From NCBI RefSeq assembly GCF_000716545.1, contig NZ_JNWZ01000016.1:1-64000 (forward strand): 64,000 nucleotides of DNA, written 5' to 3'. The notes beneath the pieces are model-generated. The model worked only from the letters and a program-made list of their open reading frames with translations. It did not search any database and was not told the origin of the DNA. Positions within the stretch are counted from its first letter, which is position 1; every line of letters starts with the position of its first letter. The DNA is from Kitasatospora phosalacinea (lineage in GTDB: Bacteria > Actinomycetota > Actinomycetes > Streptomycetales > Streptomycetaceae). Shown here piece after piece: positions 42,981-51,164 of the stretch. The position numbers and the translations under genes are program-made.

Positions 42981-44195
42981 ATGCGCCCACCCCACCCCGT
43001 TCGAGCCGCGCTCTCGCTGGCCGTGCTGCTCGCGTCCGGCCTCGGCCTCGCCACCTCCCAGGCCCAGGCCGCGCCCGCCGCGCCCGGGGCGCGGACCCTC
43101 GCGCCGGACACCCGGTTCTACGTCGACCCGGGGAGCAAGGCCGCGCAGCAGGCGCTCACCGACCTCAAGGCGCACGACCTGGCCGGGGCCAAGTCGATGG
43201 CCCAGCTGGCGTCCTGGCCGGTCGCCCAGTGGTTCAACGGCACGGCCACCCCGCAGGAGACCACCAGCGCGATGGCCGCACTGCAGACGAAGGCCGCCCG
43301 GGCCAAGCAGGTGCCGGTCGCCGTCGCCTACAACGTGCCGGGCCGGGACTGCTCGCAGTACTCGGCGGGCGGCGCCTCCAACAGCACCGAGTACGCGGCC
43401 TGGATCGACGCCCTGGCCCGCGGCATCGGCGACCGCAAGACGGTGGTCATCCTGGAGCCGGACGGCCTCGCCCTGTCGCCCGCGTTCTGCGGCGGCACCG
43501 CCGCCCAGCAGCAGGACCGGCTCGCCGAGATCTCCGCCGCCGTGACCCGGCTGGAGCGCCAGCGCGGCGCGATCGTCTACCTGGACGCCGGGCACAGCAC
43601 CTGGCAGAACGTCGGCACCCAGGCGCAGCTGCTGATCGACGCCGACGTCGCCGACGCGCAGGGCTTCTTCCTGAACGTGTCGAACTACCAGACCGACGCC
43701 TCGCTGATCCGCTACGGCACCCAGGTCTCCAAGTGCGTCTGGTACCTGCGCAACACCCCGGGCGCCACCGCCGACTCCTGCGCCAACCAGTACTGGCCCG
43801 CCGCGGACGCCGACGCCTGGTACGCCGAGCACGTCCCGGCCGACGCCAAGCTCACCCACTTCGTGATCGACAGCAGCCGCAACGGCCAGGGCCCGTGGAC
43901 CCCGGAGCCCGGCAAGTACACCGGCGACCCGCAGACCTGGTGCAACCCGCCCGCCCGCGGCCTGGGCAGCCGCCCCACCGCGAACACCGGCCAGGCCCTG
44001 CTGGACGCCTTCCTGTGGATCAAGGTCCCCGGCGAGTCCGACGGCAGCTGCACCCGCGGCACCGCCGGCCCGGCCGACCCCGAGTACGGTTCGGTCGACC
44101 CGATCGCGGGCGGCTGGTGGCCCGAGCAGGCGCACTCCCTGGCGGAGAACGCCGCCCCGAAGCTCACCTTCAACACCGGCCTGCTGCCGCGTTGA
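42981..44195 (+). CDS. Secreted cellulase, glycoside hydrolase family 6
   Basis: A 404-aa secreted enzyme cutting beta-1,4-glucan by inversion. Signal peptide RAALSLAVLLASGLGLATSQAQA. GH6 motifs: VAVAYNVPGRDCSQYSAGG (Asp123), VVILEPDGLAL (proton donor Asp161), FFLNVSNYQ, and LWIKVPGESDGSC. It is a catalytic domain only, without a cellulose-binding module. The open-loop pattern suggests an endoglucanase. GGAGAG precedes the ATG. In vivo it could also nick xyloglucan and feed the importer at 10-14 kb, but that is speculative. Confidence 0.92.
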   Translation: MRPPHPVRAALSLAVLLASGLGLATSQAQAAPAAPGARTLAPDTRFYVDPGSKAAQQALTDLKAHDLAGAKSMAQLASWPVAQWFNGTATPQETTSAMAALQTKAARAKQVPVAVAYNVPGRDCSQYSAGGASNSTEYAAWIDALARGIGDRKTVVILEPDGLALSPAFCGGTAAQQQDRLAEISAAVTRLERQRGAIVYLDAGHSTWQNVGTQAQLLIDADVADAQGFFLNVSNYQTDASLIRYGTQVSKCVWYLRNTPGATADSCANQYWPAADADAWYAEHVPADAKLTHFVIDSSRNGQGPWTPEPGKYTGDPQTWCNPPARGLGSRPTANTGQALLDAFLWIKVPGESDGSCTRGTAGPADPEYGSVDPIAGGWWPEQAHSLAENAAPKLTFNTGLLPR

Positions 44196-44286
44196 CGACG
44201 GCGCACCGAGGTCGGCGCGTCAGTGCCGGGACACCGGTGCCGGCGCATTGACGGTGGCGCACCGGGGCCGCGACACCCGTGTCAGG

Positions 44287-44342
44287 CACCGACGGCGGAA
44301 CACCGACGGCGGAACACCGATGACGGAACACCGACGGCGGAC
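44287..44342 (+). repeat. Four tandem 14-bp repeats
   Basis: CACCGACGGCGGAA repeated four times (third copy CACCGATGACGGAA, fourth ends in C) in the gap between the convergent GH6 and hypothetical genes. No coding role; a slippage-prone minisatellite. Confidence 0.7.
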
Positions 44343-44378
44343 GCCCGGGCGAGGACCTACTCGCCCGGGCGTCCGCCG
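44335..44378. terminator. 19-bp stem hairpin at the convergent gene ends
   Basis: Perfectly complementary 19-bp arms (44335-44353, 44360-44378) with a 6-nt loop that contains the TAG stop codon of the hypothetical gene at 44357. The stem therefore encodes the last residues of that protein on one side. Probable bidirectional terminator. Confidence 0.75.
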
Positions 44379-44734
44379 TACTGCCCCCGCAGCACCGGGC
44401 CCAGCTTGCGCTGGACCGAACGCAGCCGCCGGACGGTCTCCGCGTCGTCCCACCCCGTGGTGGTGGACCACTCGACGCCCGAGCCCACCAGGTCGCTGGC
44501 GAAGACGACCTCGGTGGCGAGCAGGGCGCGCGCCCAGTCGGCCGGGGAGAGCGGCAGGTCCTCGCGGAGCGCGCCGGACAGCCGCCCGCACCCCGTCAGC
44601 AGGTCCGCGGCGTCCGCGAAGCCCAGCGCGTAGGCCATCGCGTCGCCGCTGCGGGCCGGGCCGCCCCACTCACCCAGCGCGCGGCGCAGCAGCTCGCGCT
44701 CCTGCGCGTCCAGCAGTTCACTCGGCTTCGGCAT
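44357..44734 (-). CDS. Hypothetical protein in MarR operon
   Basis: A 125-aa acidic, helical, cytoplasmic protein: ELLDAQERELLRRALGEWGG, DAMAYALGFADAADLLTGCG, PADWARALLATEVVFASDLVGSGVEW. No family recognised. Its start overlaps the MarR gene's 3' end by 17 bp, implying co-transcription. Confidence 0.7.
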   Translation of the reverse strand: MPKPSELLDAQERELLRRALGEWGGPARSGDAMAYALGFADAADLLTGCGRLSGALREDLPLSPADWARALLATEVVFASDLVGSGVEWSTTTGWDDAETVRRLRSVQRKLGPVLRGQYGGRPGE

Positions 44735-45236
44735 CCTGTTCGGCTCCCCCGTTCCCGTCCCGGTTCCCGTCCGGGCCCCCGTCCCCGTTCGCGTGCCGGG
44801 CGACGATCTCCCGTACGGACGCCAGGAATCCTTCCACGGTGGCCCGCTCGGTCGCCGACAGCCCGTCGACCAGGGCGGCCGCCTCGCCGATCAGCGGGCC
44901 GAAGAAGCCCTGGCCGAGCGCGACCGCCCGCTCGGTGACCGCCAGCAGGACGCGCCGCCGGTCGTGCGGGTCGCGGCTGCGGTGGACGTGGCCCAGCCGT
45001 TCCAGCCGGTCCAGGACGGCGGTGGTGCCCGCCGAGTTGAGGCCCAGTTCGCGGCCGAGCCGGCCGGGCGTGGCGGGCGTCCCCTCCCGGGCGGCGTCCA
45101 GCAGCGCGATCAGCGCCCGCAGGTCGGTCGGGTGCAGGCCGTGGCGCTGCGCGAACGAGGCGGCCAGCAGGTCGAGTTCGACGGTGAGCGCGCGCAGTGT
45201 GTGCACGGTGCGCAGGCCCGGCCCTGGATCGTTCAT
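44718..45236 (-). CDS. MarR-family transcriptional regulator
   Basis: A 172-aa regulator. The winged helix contains PTDLRALIALLDAAR, TPGRLGRELGLNSAGTTAVLDRLERLGHVHRSRDPHDRRRVLL (recognition helix and wing with the DxRR signature). The C-terminal tail is an acidic, disordered extension. Divergent from the alpha/beta hydrolase; the intervening TCTCGC-N3-GCGAGA is the likely operator. Confidence 0.9.
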   Translation of the reverse strand: MNDPGPGLRTVHTLRALTVELDLLAASFAQRHGLHPTDLRALIALLDAAREGTPATPGRLGRELGLNSAGTTAVLDRLERLGHVHRSRDPHDRRRVLLAVTERAVALGQGFFGPLIGEAAALVDGLSATERATVEGFLASVREIVARHANGDGGPDGNRDGNGGAEQDAEAE

Positions 45237-45297
45237 CTGCTCGGCCTCTCGTGGGGTGTCTCGCGGGGACGGTTGTCCGCAGGGGCTACGGCATGCA

Positions 45298-45333
45298 TAT
45301 TATCTCGCCCAGCGAGAAGATTGCCGAGCGAGA
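45298..45333. promoter_or_regulatory. Promoter and MarR-type operator of the hydrolase gene
   Basis: TCTCGCCCAGCGAGA (45303-45317) has perfect 6-bp arms, and GCGAGA repeats at 45328-45333. The inverted repeat directly adjoins TATTAT (45298-45303), a good -10 element (TTGTCC lies 19 bp upstream). Binding here would block transcription of the hydrolase and perhaps MarR. Confidence 0.55.
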
Positions 45334-45356
45334 CACTTTCTCCAGGAGAGCCCAGC

Positions 45357-46205
45357 ATGGGATTCGACCGTTCCGCCTTCCTGTCCGCCTACGACACCCT
45401 GCTCGACCGCTGGCCGGTCCCGGTCGAGACGCTCGACCTGGAGACCCCCTGGGGCACCACCCGGGTCAACGCCGCCGGGCCGCCCGACGCCCCGCCCCTG
45501 CTGCTGCTCCACGGCGGCGGCGCCACCGCCGCCAGTTGGTGGGAGAACGTCGCCGAACTCGCCCGCACCGCACGGGTCCTCGCCGTCGACCGGATCGGCG
45601 AGGCCGGGCGCTCCAGCGCGGACGGGCACACGCCCCCGCGCACCGTCGACGACCTGCACGGCTGGCTGGACGCCGTCCTGGACGCGCTCGGCGCCGAGAG
45701 CGCCGACCTGTGCGGCCACTCCTACGGCGGCTGGATCGCCCTGAGCTACGCGCTGCGCCGCCCCGACCGGGCCGCCCGGCTGGCCCTGCTCGACCCCACC
45801 GGCTGCTTCACCGGCTACCGCCCCTCCTACCTGCTGCACGCCGCCCCGATGCTGGCCCGCCCCAGCGAGCGCCGGGCCAGGGCCTTCCTCGCCTGGGAGA
45901 CCGGCGGCGTCCCCCTCGACCCGGACTGGACCCGCCTGTACGGCCTGGCCGCGACCTTCCCGGCCACCCGCCCCGTCACCGGCCCCCGCCCCACCGCCGA
46001 GGCCCTGGCCGCCCTGAAGGCGCCCTGCCTGCTGCTGCCCGCCGCCGACAGCCGCACCCACGACCCGCGCACCCTGGCCACCCGCGCCGCCGCCCTGCTC
46101 CCGCAGGCCCGCGTCCACACCCTGGAGGGCGTCTCCCACCACGGCCTCCCTCATCTGCGGGCCGCCGAGCTGAACGCCGAACTGACCGCCTTCCTGACCC
46201 GCTGA
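45357..46205 (+). CDS. Alpha/beta hydrolase
   Basis: A 282-aa hydrolase: oxyanion-loop LLLLHGGGATAASWW, nucleophile elbow DLCGHSYGGWIAL (Ser), then LLLPAADSRTHDP (acid) and LEGVSHHGLPHL (His). A C-C bond hydrolase, esterase or haloperoxidase-like role is possible. GGAGAG precedes the ATG. Under probable MarR control, suggesting a response to an aromatic or xenobiotic ligand. Confidence 0.9.
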   Translation: MGFDRSAFLSAYDTLLDRWPVPVETLDLETPWGTTRVNAAGPPDAPPLLLLHGGGATAASWWENVAELARTARVLAVDRIGEAGRSSADGHTPPRTVDDLHGWLDAVLDALGAESADLCGHSYGGWIALSYALRRPDRAARLALLDPTGCFTGYRPSYLLHAAPMLARPSERRARAFLAWETGGVPLDPDWTRLYGLAATFPATRPVTGPRPTAEALAALKAPCLLLPAADSRTHDPRTLATRAAALLPQARVHTLEGVSHHGLPHLRAAELNAELTAFLTR

Positions 46206-46288
46206 GACCCGGGCCCGGGGGCAGTGCGGACGGGGGCCGGGCGGCGGTCCATACTTGGGCGATCCGTTCGTCGAGAGGCGCCGCCCGC

Positions 46289-47032
46289 ATGGCCGAGAAC
46301 CCCACCGCCCCGAGCAAGGCGCTGCTGCGACTGACCGGCGTGAGCCGTTCGTACGGCGGCCGGGAGGTGCTGCACCCCGTCGACCTCGCGCTGGCGGCCG
46401 GCGAGTGCGTGGCACTGCTCGGGCACAACGGCTCCGGCAAGTCGACCCTGCTGCGGGTCGCGGCCGGCCGCGACCTGCCGACCGGGGGCACGGTCCGGTT
46501 CGACGGCCTGCCGATGGACGAGAACGACCCCCGGATCCGGGCCCGGGTCGCGGTCGTCGGCGACACCGTCGCCCACTACCCCGACCTGACGGTGCGCGAG
46601 CACCTGCTGCTGGTCGCCGTCGCGCACGGGGTCGCCGACGCCGCCGACTGGGTCGACCAGGTGCTGGAGGCCCGCTCGCTCACCGAGCGGGCCGACGCCC
46701 TGCCCTCCGCCCTCTCCTCCGGCCAGCTGCAGGCCCTGCTGCTGGCCTGCGCCCTGGTCCGCCCCCGCGACCTGCTGCTGCTCGACGAACCCGAGCAGCG
46801 CCTCGACCCGGAGGCCCGCCGCCGGCTCGCCGAACTCCTGAAGGCCGAACTCGCCGACGGCGTCGCGGTGCTCCTGGTCACCCACCACACCGACCTCGCC
46901 CTGGAGGTCGCCGACCGGGCGGTGGTCCTGGAGGACGGCCGGATCCTCCGGCAGGGCCCGCCCGCCCAGGTCCTGGCGGCCGGCGCCCCCGGCGTCGGCG
47001 CGGCCGGCACCGGAACGGCCGGCCTCCGGTGA
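46289..47032 (+). CDS. ABC transporter ATP-binding protein
   Basis: A 247-aa ATPase. Walker A GHNGSGKST, signature LSSGQLQALLLACAL (LSSGQ instead of LSGGQ), Walker B LLLLDEPEQRLD, and the switch His in LVTHHTD. The C-terminal tail is Gly/Ala-rich. The GTG of the next gene overlaps the stop, so it drives the 570-aa membrane partner. Likely an exporter. Confidence 0.9.
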   Translation: MAENPTAPSKALLRLTGVSRSYGGREVLHPVDLALAAGECVALLGHNGSGKSTLLRVAAGRDLPTGGTVRFDGLPMDENDPRIRARVAVVGDTVAHYPDLTVREHLLLVAVAHGVADAADWVDQVLEARSLTERADALPSALSSGQLQALLLACALVRPRDLLLLDEPEQRLDPEARRRLAELLKAELADGVAVLLVTHHTDLALEVADRAVVLEDGRILRQGPPAQVLAAGAPGVGAAGTGTAGLR

Positions 47033-48741
47033 GCCGCGCGGAGACCGCGGCCGAACCCGGGGAACGGGACGGGGCCACCGCGCCCGCCGAGTGGACGGCG
47101 GACGACGACTGGACCGACGAGGCGCTCGCCCTGCTGCGCGCCCTGCGCGCCCCGCACCGGCGCAACCGGGCCAAGCAGGTCGCCTTCGCGCTCTACTGCA
47201 CCGTGCTGCTCATGCTGTCGTGGGCCGGCGTCCCCAGCCTCGGCCTCTTCCTGCAGGCCTCGATGGGCGCCGACTACACCCACTACGGCCCCGGCCTGCT
47301 GGCCGCCCTGCCCAGCGGTGCCGCCGCGGCCGGGCTGGCCGTCCTGCTGCTGGCCGTCCGCGACGGGCTGTGGCGCGGGCCGGTCGTCCCCCCTCGTGCC
47401 ACCACCGACTGGCTGCTCGCCCACCCCGTGCGGCCCCGGCCGGTCCTGCGGCCGTGGTTCTGGCTCTCCTGCGCCCTGGCCGCCTTCCCCGGAGTGGTGG
47501 TCGCCCTCGGCGGCATGGTCGCGCTCGGACTGACCGTGCGCACCGGCCTGCCCGCGGCCCTCGGCTGGTGCCTGGCCGGCGCGCTCTGCCTGCCGCTGCT
47601 GGGCGTCTGCGCCGGCCTGCTGGTGCAGCGCGACCCGCGGGCCGCCCGCTGGGCCCGCCTGCTCACCCCGTACGCCACCGTGCTCGTCCTGGCGTTCGCC
47701 ACGCAGAGCGCGCTGGCCGTCGCCGGGCACCCGGTGCACTGGCTGGAGCGGATCGAGCTGTGGTCGGGCCCGTGGGGGTGGGCGGGGATCGCCGCGCTGG
47801 CCCCGACGCCCGCCGCCGTCCCCGGCGGGGCGGTCGCCGCCGCCCTGCTGGCGGTACTGACCGCACTGGGCCTGCTGCTCGCGGACCGGACCATCGGCAC
47901 CGTGTCACTGACCCTGCTGCGGGAGCGGGCCCGCACCGCCGCCGGAGTGCTGGCCGCGCTGCGCACGGTCGAACTGCGCGCCGCCCGGCTGGCCGTGACC
48001 GACGCCTCCGACGGCGGACGCCGGGTGCGGGTACGGCTGCCCGCGCCCCGCAAGCCCTGGCTGGCCCTGTACTGGCGCGACACCCTCGCCCTGCTGCGCA
48101 CGCCCGCCCGGCTCGGGCGCGCGGTGCTGCTGGCCGTGCCGGCCCTGCTCTGTGCCGTCCCGGCGCACGGCAGCCGGGGCGCGCTGTCCTGGGCGATCAC
48201 TGCGCTCGCGCTGCTCTTCGGCTACCTGGCCCTCGCCCAGCTGCTGGAGCCCGCCCGGATCGAGACCGACGACGTGCGCCGCTCGTCCTGGTCCCCGTAC
48301 CCGTTCGCCGGGCTGATGCTGCGCCACGCGGTGGTGCCCGCCGCGCTCGGTCTGGTCCTGGCGGTGGCCGGCGCGGCGGCGGTGCTGCCGCTCGGCGGCG
48401 GGGCGGCGGCCTGGCTGGCCCCCCTCGCGGTGCCGCCGCTGGTCGCGGCCGGGCTGGTCAACGCCTGCCGCGGCAGGGCCCGCCGCGACCTGCTCTACCG
48501 CTCCCCGCAGCCGGGCAGCGCGGGCACCGGCGTCCCCCTGTTCGTCGCCTGGTACGCGGCCGGTCCGGCCGTCGCCGTGCCGGTGCTGGCCCTGCCGCTC
48601 TCGGCGGCGCTGCGCGCCGGGACGGCCGCCGCGCTGCCGCAGACCGCGCTGATCAGCGCGGCGCTGACCGCCGTCCTGCTCCAGTGGGCCCGGGCCAGGG
48701 CCGCCGCCCTGCCCGCCCAGGCCCGCCCCGGCCGCTCCTAG
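47029..48741 (+). CDS. ABC exporter membrane protein
   Basis: A 570-aa integral membrane protein with about 12 predicted helices in two halves, separated by a cytoplasmic stretch (TLLRERARTAAGVLAALRTVELRAARL). An N-terminal acidic region (about 50 residues) precedes WLLAHPVRPRPVLRPWFWL-type segments. It resembles actinobacterial membrane subunits annotated as DUF6297-like, but I am not certain. Coupled to the upstream ATPase; cargo unknown. Confidence 0.82.
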   Translation: MSRAETAAEPGERDGATAPAEWTADDDWTDEALALLRALRAPHRRNRAKQVAFALYCTVLLMLSWAGVPSLGLFLQASMGADYTHYGPGLLAALPSGAAAAGLAVLLLAVRDGLWRGPVVPPRATTDWLLAHPVRPRPVLRPWFWLSCALAAFPGVVVALGGMVALGLTVRTGLPAALGWCLAGALCLPLLGVCAGLLVQRDPRAARWARLLTPYATVLVLAFATQSALAVAGHPVHWLERIELWSGPWGWAGIAALAPTPAAVPGGAVAAALLAVLTALGLLLADRTIGTVSLTLLRERARTAAGVLAALRTVELRAARLAVTDASDGGRRVRVRLPAPRKPWLALYWRDTLALLRTPARLGRAVLLAVPALLCAVPAHGSRGALSWAITALALLFGYLALAQLLEPARIETDDVRRSSWSPYPFAGLMLRHAVVPAALGLVLAVAGAAAVLPLGGGAAAWLAPLAVPPLVAAGLVNACRGRARRDLLYRSPQPGSAGTGVPLFVAWYAAGPAVAVPVLALPLSAALRAGTAAALPQTALISAALTAVLLQWARARAAALPAQARPGRS

Positions 48742-48782
48742 CCACGGGAGCCGGTAGCGTCGGGGCGGGCCGGGGGCGGGGT

Positions 48783-48995
48783 TCAGCGGCGCCGGTAGCG
48801 CCGGGCGACCGCCGCGAAGGCGGCCTCCGGCTCCCAGGCCATGTCCCCGCCGATCAGCTGTACCGCGTCGCAGTGCAGGTCGTCGCGGATGACGGCCAAC
48901 TCGTGCCGCACCAGCGCCGGGTCGAAGTCCGGACGGAACGTCCGGCCGTGCACGACGGACCCGGTGTCGTAGGTCGTTCCTCTGGCCCGTACGGC
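48783..48995 (-). pseudogene. Internally deleted remnant of an 'abortive infection protein' family gene
   Basis: About 70 codons. GTTYDTG and FDPALVRHELAVIRDDLHCDAVQLIGGD match the N-terminus of an actinobacterial family often annotated abortive (phage) infection protein (usually over 350 aa). They are joined directly to MAWEPEAAFAAVARRYRR, which matches the extreme C-terminus of the same family. Roughly 300 residues are therefore missing in frame. No start codon with a ribosome site is visible upstream. Based on my memory of the family; not database-checked. Confidence 0.55.
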
Positions 48996-49056
48996 GCTCT
49001 TCCTCTCCTCGGACTGCCCGGTGCGCGGTCGAGGCCGGCAGGGAAAATGCGGGTAC

Positions 49057-49114
49057 GCAAATTTGCTGATGAGAAAGTTTGCTTCCGTGCGAGCTTTCGG
49101 ATGCGCAAGTTTGC
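49057..49114 (+). promoter_or_regulatory. Phased operator array before the TetR-VOC gene
   Basis: GCAAATTTGC (49057), GAAAGTTTGC (49073) and GCAAGTTTGC (49105) are related palindromic elements starting at exact multiples of 16 bp; a degenerate GCGAGCTTTC fills the 49089 position. The array ends 32 bp before the ATG. Likely autoregulatory binding sites for the TetR-VOC protein. Confidence 0.6.
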
Positions 49115-49146
49115 GGGCGCGCAGAGCCGCATGGAAGGCTGGCGGC

Positions 49147-50157
49147 ATGACGACACCCGGGCTGCGGGAGCGGAAGAAGCGGGCCACCCGTGAAGCCCTG
49201 CGCGCGGCGGCGCTGCGCCTGGCCCTGGAGCGCGGCCCGGACGCCGTGCGGGTCGAGGACATCGCGGAGGCGGCCGGGGTCTCCCCGCGCACCTACAACA
49301 ACTACTTCGCCGGCCGCGAGCAGGCGATCGCCTCCGCCGTCGCCGCCGACCGGGAGGAGCGGGTCGCGGCGGCCGTCACCGCCCGGCCCGCGGACGTGCG
49401 GCTGGCCGACGCCGTCACCGACGCGGTGGTCGAGCAGTACGCGGACACCGGCGCGCAGGCCCCCGAGGCGCTGCTGATGGTCGTCGCCCGGCCCGCGCTG
49501 CGCGCGGCGTTCCTCGACACCGCCGCCGGGATCGAGCCCCCGCTCGCCGAGGCGATCGCCGGCCGGCTCGGCGACGCCGCGCCCCAGACCGCCCGCGTCC
49601 TCGCGGCGAGCACCGCCGCGGCGGTCCGCGTCGCGCTGCACGACTGGCTCCGCCCGGCGGGCGGTGCGGAGACCGGCAGCACGGCGGCGGTCGGCGGCCT
49701 GGTCGTTCCCGCCGGTGCGCTGCCCGGGCGGCTCCGGGCGGCGCTGGCCCCGCTCGCGCCCGCCTTCGACGCCGCCGAGCAGCAGGCCCGGCCGGAGCGC
49801 GGCCGGGTGCGGCGGGTGGTGCCGAACCTGCGGGTGGCGGGGGAGGGGGCGCAGCGGAGGAACCGGGAGTTCTACCGCCTGCTCGGCCTGGAGGAGGCCA
49901 TGAACCACGGCTGGATCATGACGCTGGCCGCCCCCAGCAGCCCGACCGCGCAGCTCAGCCTCGCCACCCGGGACGCCACCGCGCCCGTCGTGCCGGACCT
50001 CAGCGTGGAGGTCGAGGACGTGGACGCGACGTACGAGGCGGTGCGGGCGGCGGGAGCGGAGATCGTCCACCCGCTGTGCGACGAGGAGTGGGGCGTGCGC
50101 CGGTTCTTCGTCCGGGACCCGAACGGCCGGGTGGTCAACGTCCTCGGCCACCGCTGA
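49147..50157 (+). CDS. TetR regulator fused to a VOC (glyoxalase-like) domain
   Basis: A 336-aa fusion. Residues 1-215 are a complete TetR: RKKRATREALRAAALRLALE, VEDIAEAAGVSPRTYNNYFAGREQAI and a helical ligand domain. Residues 221-336 form a complete VOC module: VRRVVPNLRVAGEG, REFYRLLGLEEAMNHGWIMTL, DLSVEVEDVDATYEAVRAAG and RRFFVRDPNGRVVNVLGH. The two are normally separate genes. No stop codon separates them, but GTG 49807 behind GGAG could also start a free VOC protein. Fusion could link ligand sensing to sequestration, or be a recent stop-codon loss. Confidence 0.85.
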   Translation: MTTPGLRERKKRATREALRAAALRLALERGPDAVRVEDIAEAAGVSPRTYNNYFAGREQAIASAVAADREERVAAAVTARPADVRLADAVTDAVVEQYADTGAQAPEALLMVVARPALRAAFLDTAAGIEPPLAEAIAGRLGDAAPQTARVLAASTAAAVRVALHDWLRPAGGAETGSTAAVGGLVVPAGALPGRLRAALAPLAPAFDAAEQQARPERGRVRRVVPNLRVAGEGAQRRNREFYRLLGLEEAMNHGWIMTLAAPSSPTAQLSLATRDATAPVVPDLSVEVEDVDATYEAVRAAGAEIVHPLCDEEWGVRRFFVRDPNGRVVNVLGHR

Positions 50158-50257
50158 GAGCGTCCACCGCCCGGGCGTCCGCCGCCCGGGCGTCCGCCGC
50201 CGGGGCGTTCGCCACTGACGGCGGCCGCCGCCGGGGCGCCCGCCGTCGGCCCCGGGG

Positions 50258-50617
50258 CTACCAGCCGGTGCGCAGCCGGTAGGAGGCGGCGAGGTCGCGG
50301 ACCTCCGCCGAGCGGACCACCTCGCGGCCCAGCACCGGGCGCAGGTGCTTGTCCAGCAGCCGCAGCACCTCCTCGGCCAGCCGGCCCTTGAGCCCCTCCG
50401 GCCGACCGGGCAGCAGGCCGATCGCGATGTGCACGAAGGCGACCAACTGCCCGTCCGCGGTGTCGACCCAGGTCTCGGCGGCCGGGCGGAAGAAGGTCTT
50501 GCACACGCCCCGGGACGCCACCCACTCGCGCACCAGCGGGTGCAGTTCGCGGACGAAACCGGGGCGGTCGAAGGCGTCGGCGAGCTGCGGCGAGTAGTCG
50601 ACGGTGATGTGGGGCAT
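50258..50617 (-). CDS. 5-carboxymethyl-2-hydroxymuconate isomerase-like (CHMI/tautomerase superfamily)
   Basis: A 119-aa protein beginning with the tautomerase-type MPHITVDYS, where Pro2 becomes the catalytic N-terminal base after Met removal. FVHIAIGLLPGRPEGLKGRLAEEVL matches the CHMI core. The enzyme class isomerises hydroxymuconates in homoprotocatechuate breakdown, but no other genes of that pathway are here, so the substrate may differ. Confidence 0.85.
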   Translation of the reverse strand: MPHITVDYSPQLADAFDRPGFVRELHPLVREWVASRGVCKTFFRPAAETWVDTADGQLVAFVHIAIGLLPGRPEGLKGRLAEEVLRLLDKHLRPVLGREVVRSAEVRDLAASYRLRTGW

Positions 50618-51164
50618 GGTGGAGACCTCTTCGCGCAGATGCTTGGCTTCTACATCCGCCTATCCTCTCCCCGGCCCGTTCCGGCCCCGCCCCCGGGGGT
50701 GCCCCGGACGTCCGGAGACCGGACGCCCCAAGGCGGACAGCGGTCACCAGCGGCCCCACCACCCCGGCGCCGCCGCGTCCACGCGCACCCGTACCGCGCA
50801 GTGCCGTGGGCCCGCGGTCAAGCCCGCAGGTACTCGTCCAGTGACGGCTGCTCCGCCACGTTCGGGTGGCCCAGCACGGGCACCCACTTCCCCTCGTCCT
50901 CATCCACGCGGCCCGTTCCGCTCCGGTCCTGACCTCCCGTCAGGTGAACGAGGGCCGGTCGGAGCCGGCTCATCGGCGGGGGAAATCCGGGCGCGGCCAT
51001 TGGCCCGCTCCGAGCCGGGAGTGTAGGAATGGGCGTATGACCCGGTTCCGGGCAGCACCCGGTGGACGCAGCGTGGCGGACCAGAGCCCTCCGCGACAGC
51101 TGTCCACCGCCCCGCGCCCCGTCCCCGTGGCACCCCGGTCCCCTGCCCCCGCCGGACGGCCCGG
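50618..51164. other. Long intergenic region
   Basis: 547 bp between the isomerase start and the sensor phosphatase start. Apart from the doubtful small reading frame at 50818-51000, I see only G/C-rich sequence and a short inverted repeat near 50935 (GACCTCCCGTCAGGT). Promoters for both flanking genes should be here but are not obvious. Confidence 0.4.
50818..51000 (-). CDS. Possible small protein or gene fragment
   Basis: A 60-codon frame ending KWVPVLGHPNVAEQPSLDEYLRA, which reads like a real protein C-terminus and differs in composition from the surrounding noncoding DNA. A GTG at 50907 behind GGAGCGG would give only 29 residues. It may be the remnant of a larger gene or a short peptide gene. 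No family recognised. Confidence 0.3.
   Translation of the reverse strand: MAAPGFPPPMSRLRPALVHLTGGQDRSGTGRVDEDEGKWVPVLGHPNVAEQPSLDEYLRA

Noticed and set aside
50158..50257. Repeats of CCGCCCGGGCGTCCG between the TetR-VOC and isomerase genes
   Set aside because: Probably part of a convergent terminator or slippage sequence; pairing is ambiguous and does not support a distinct feature.
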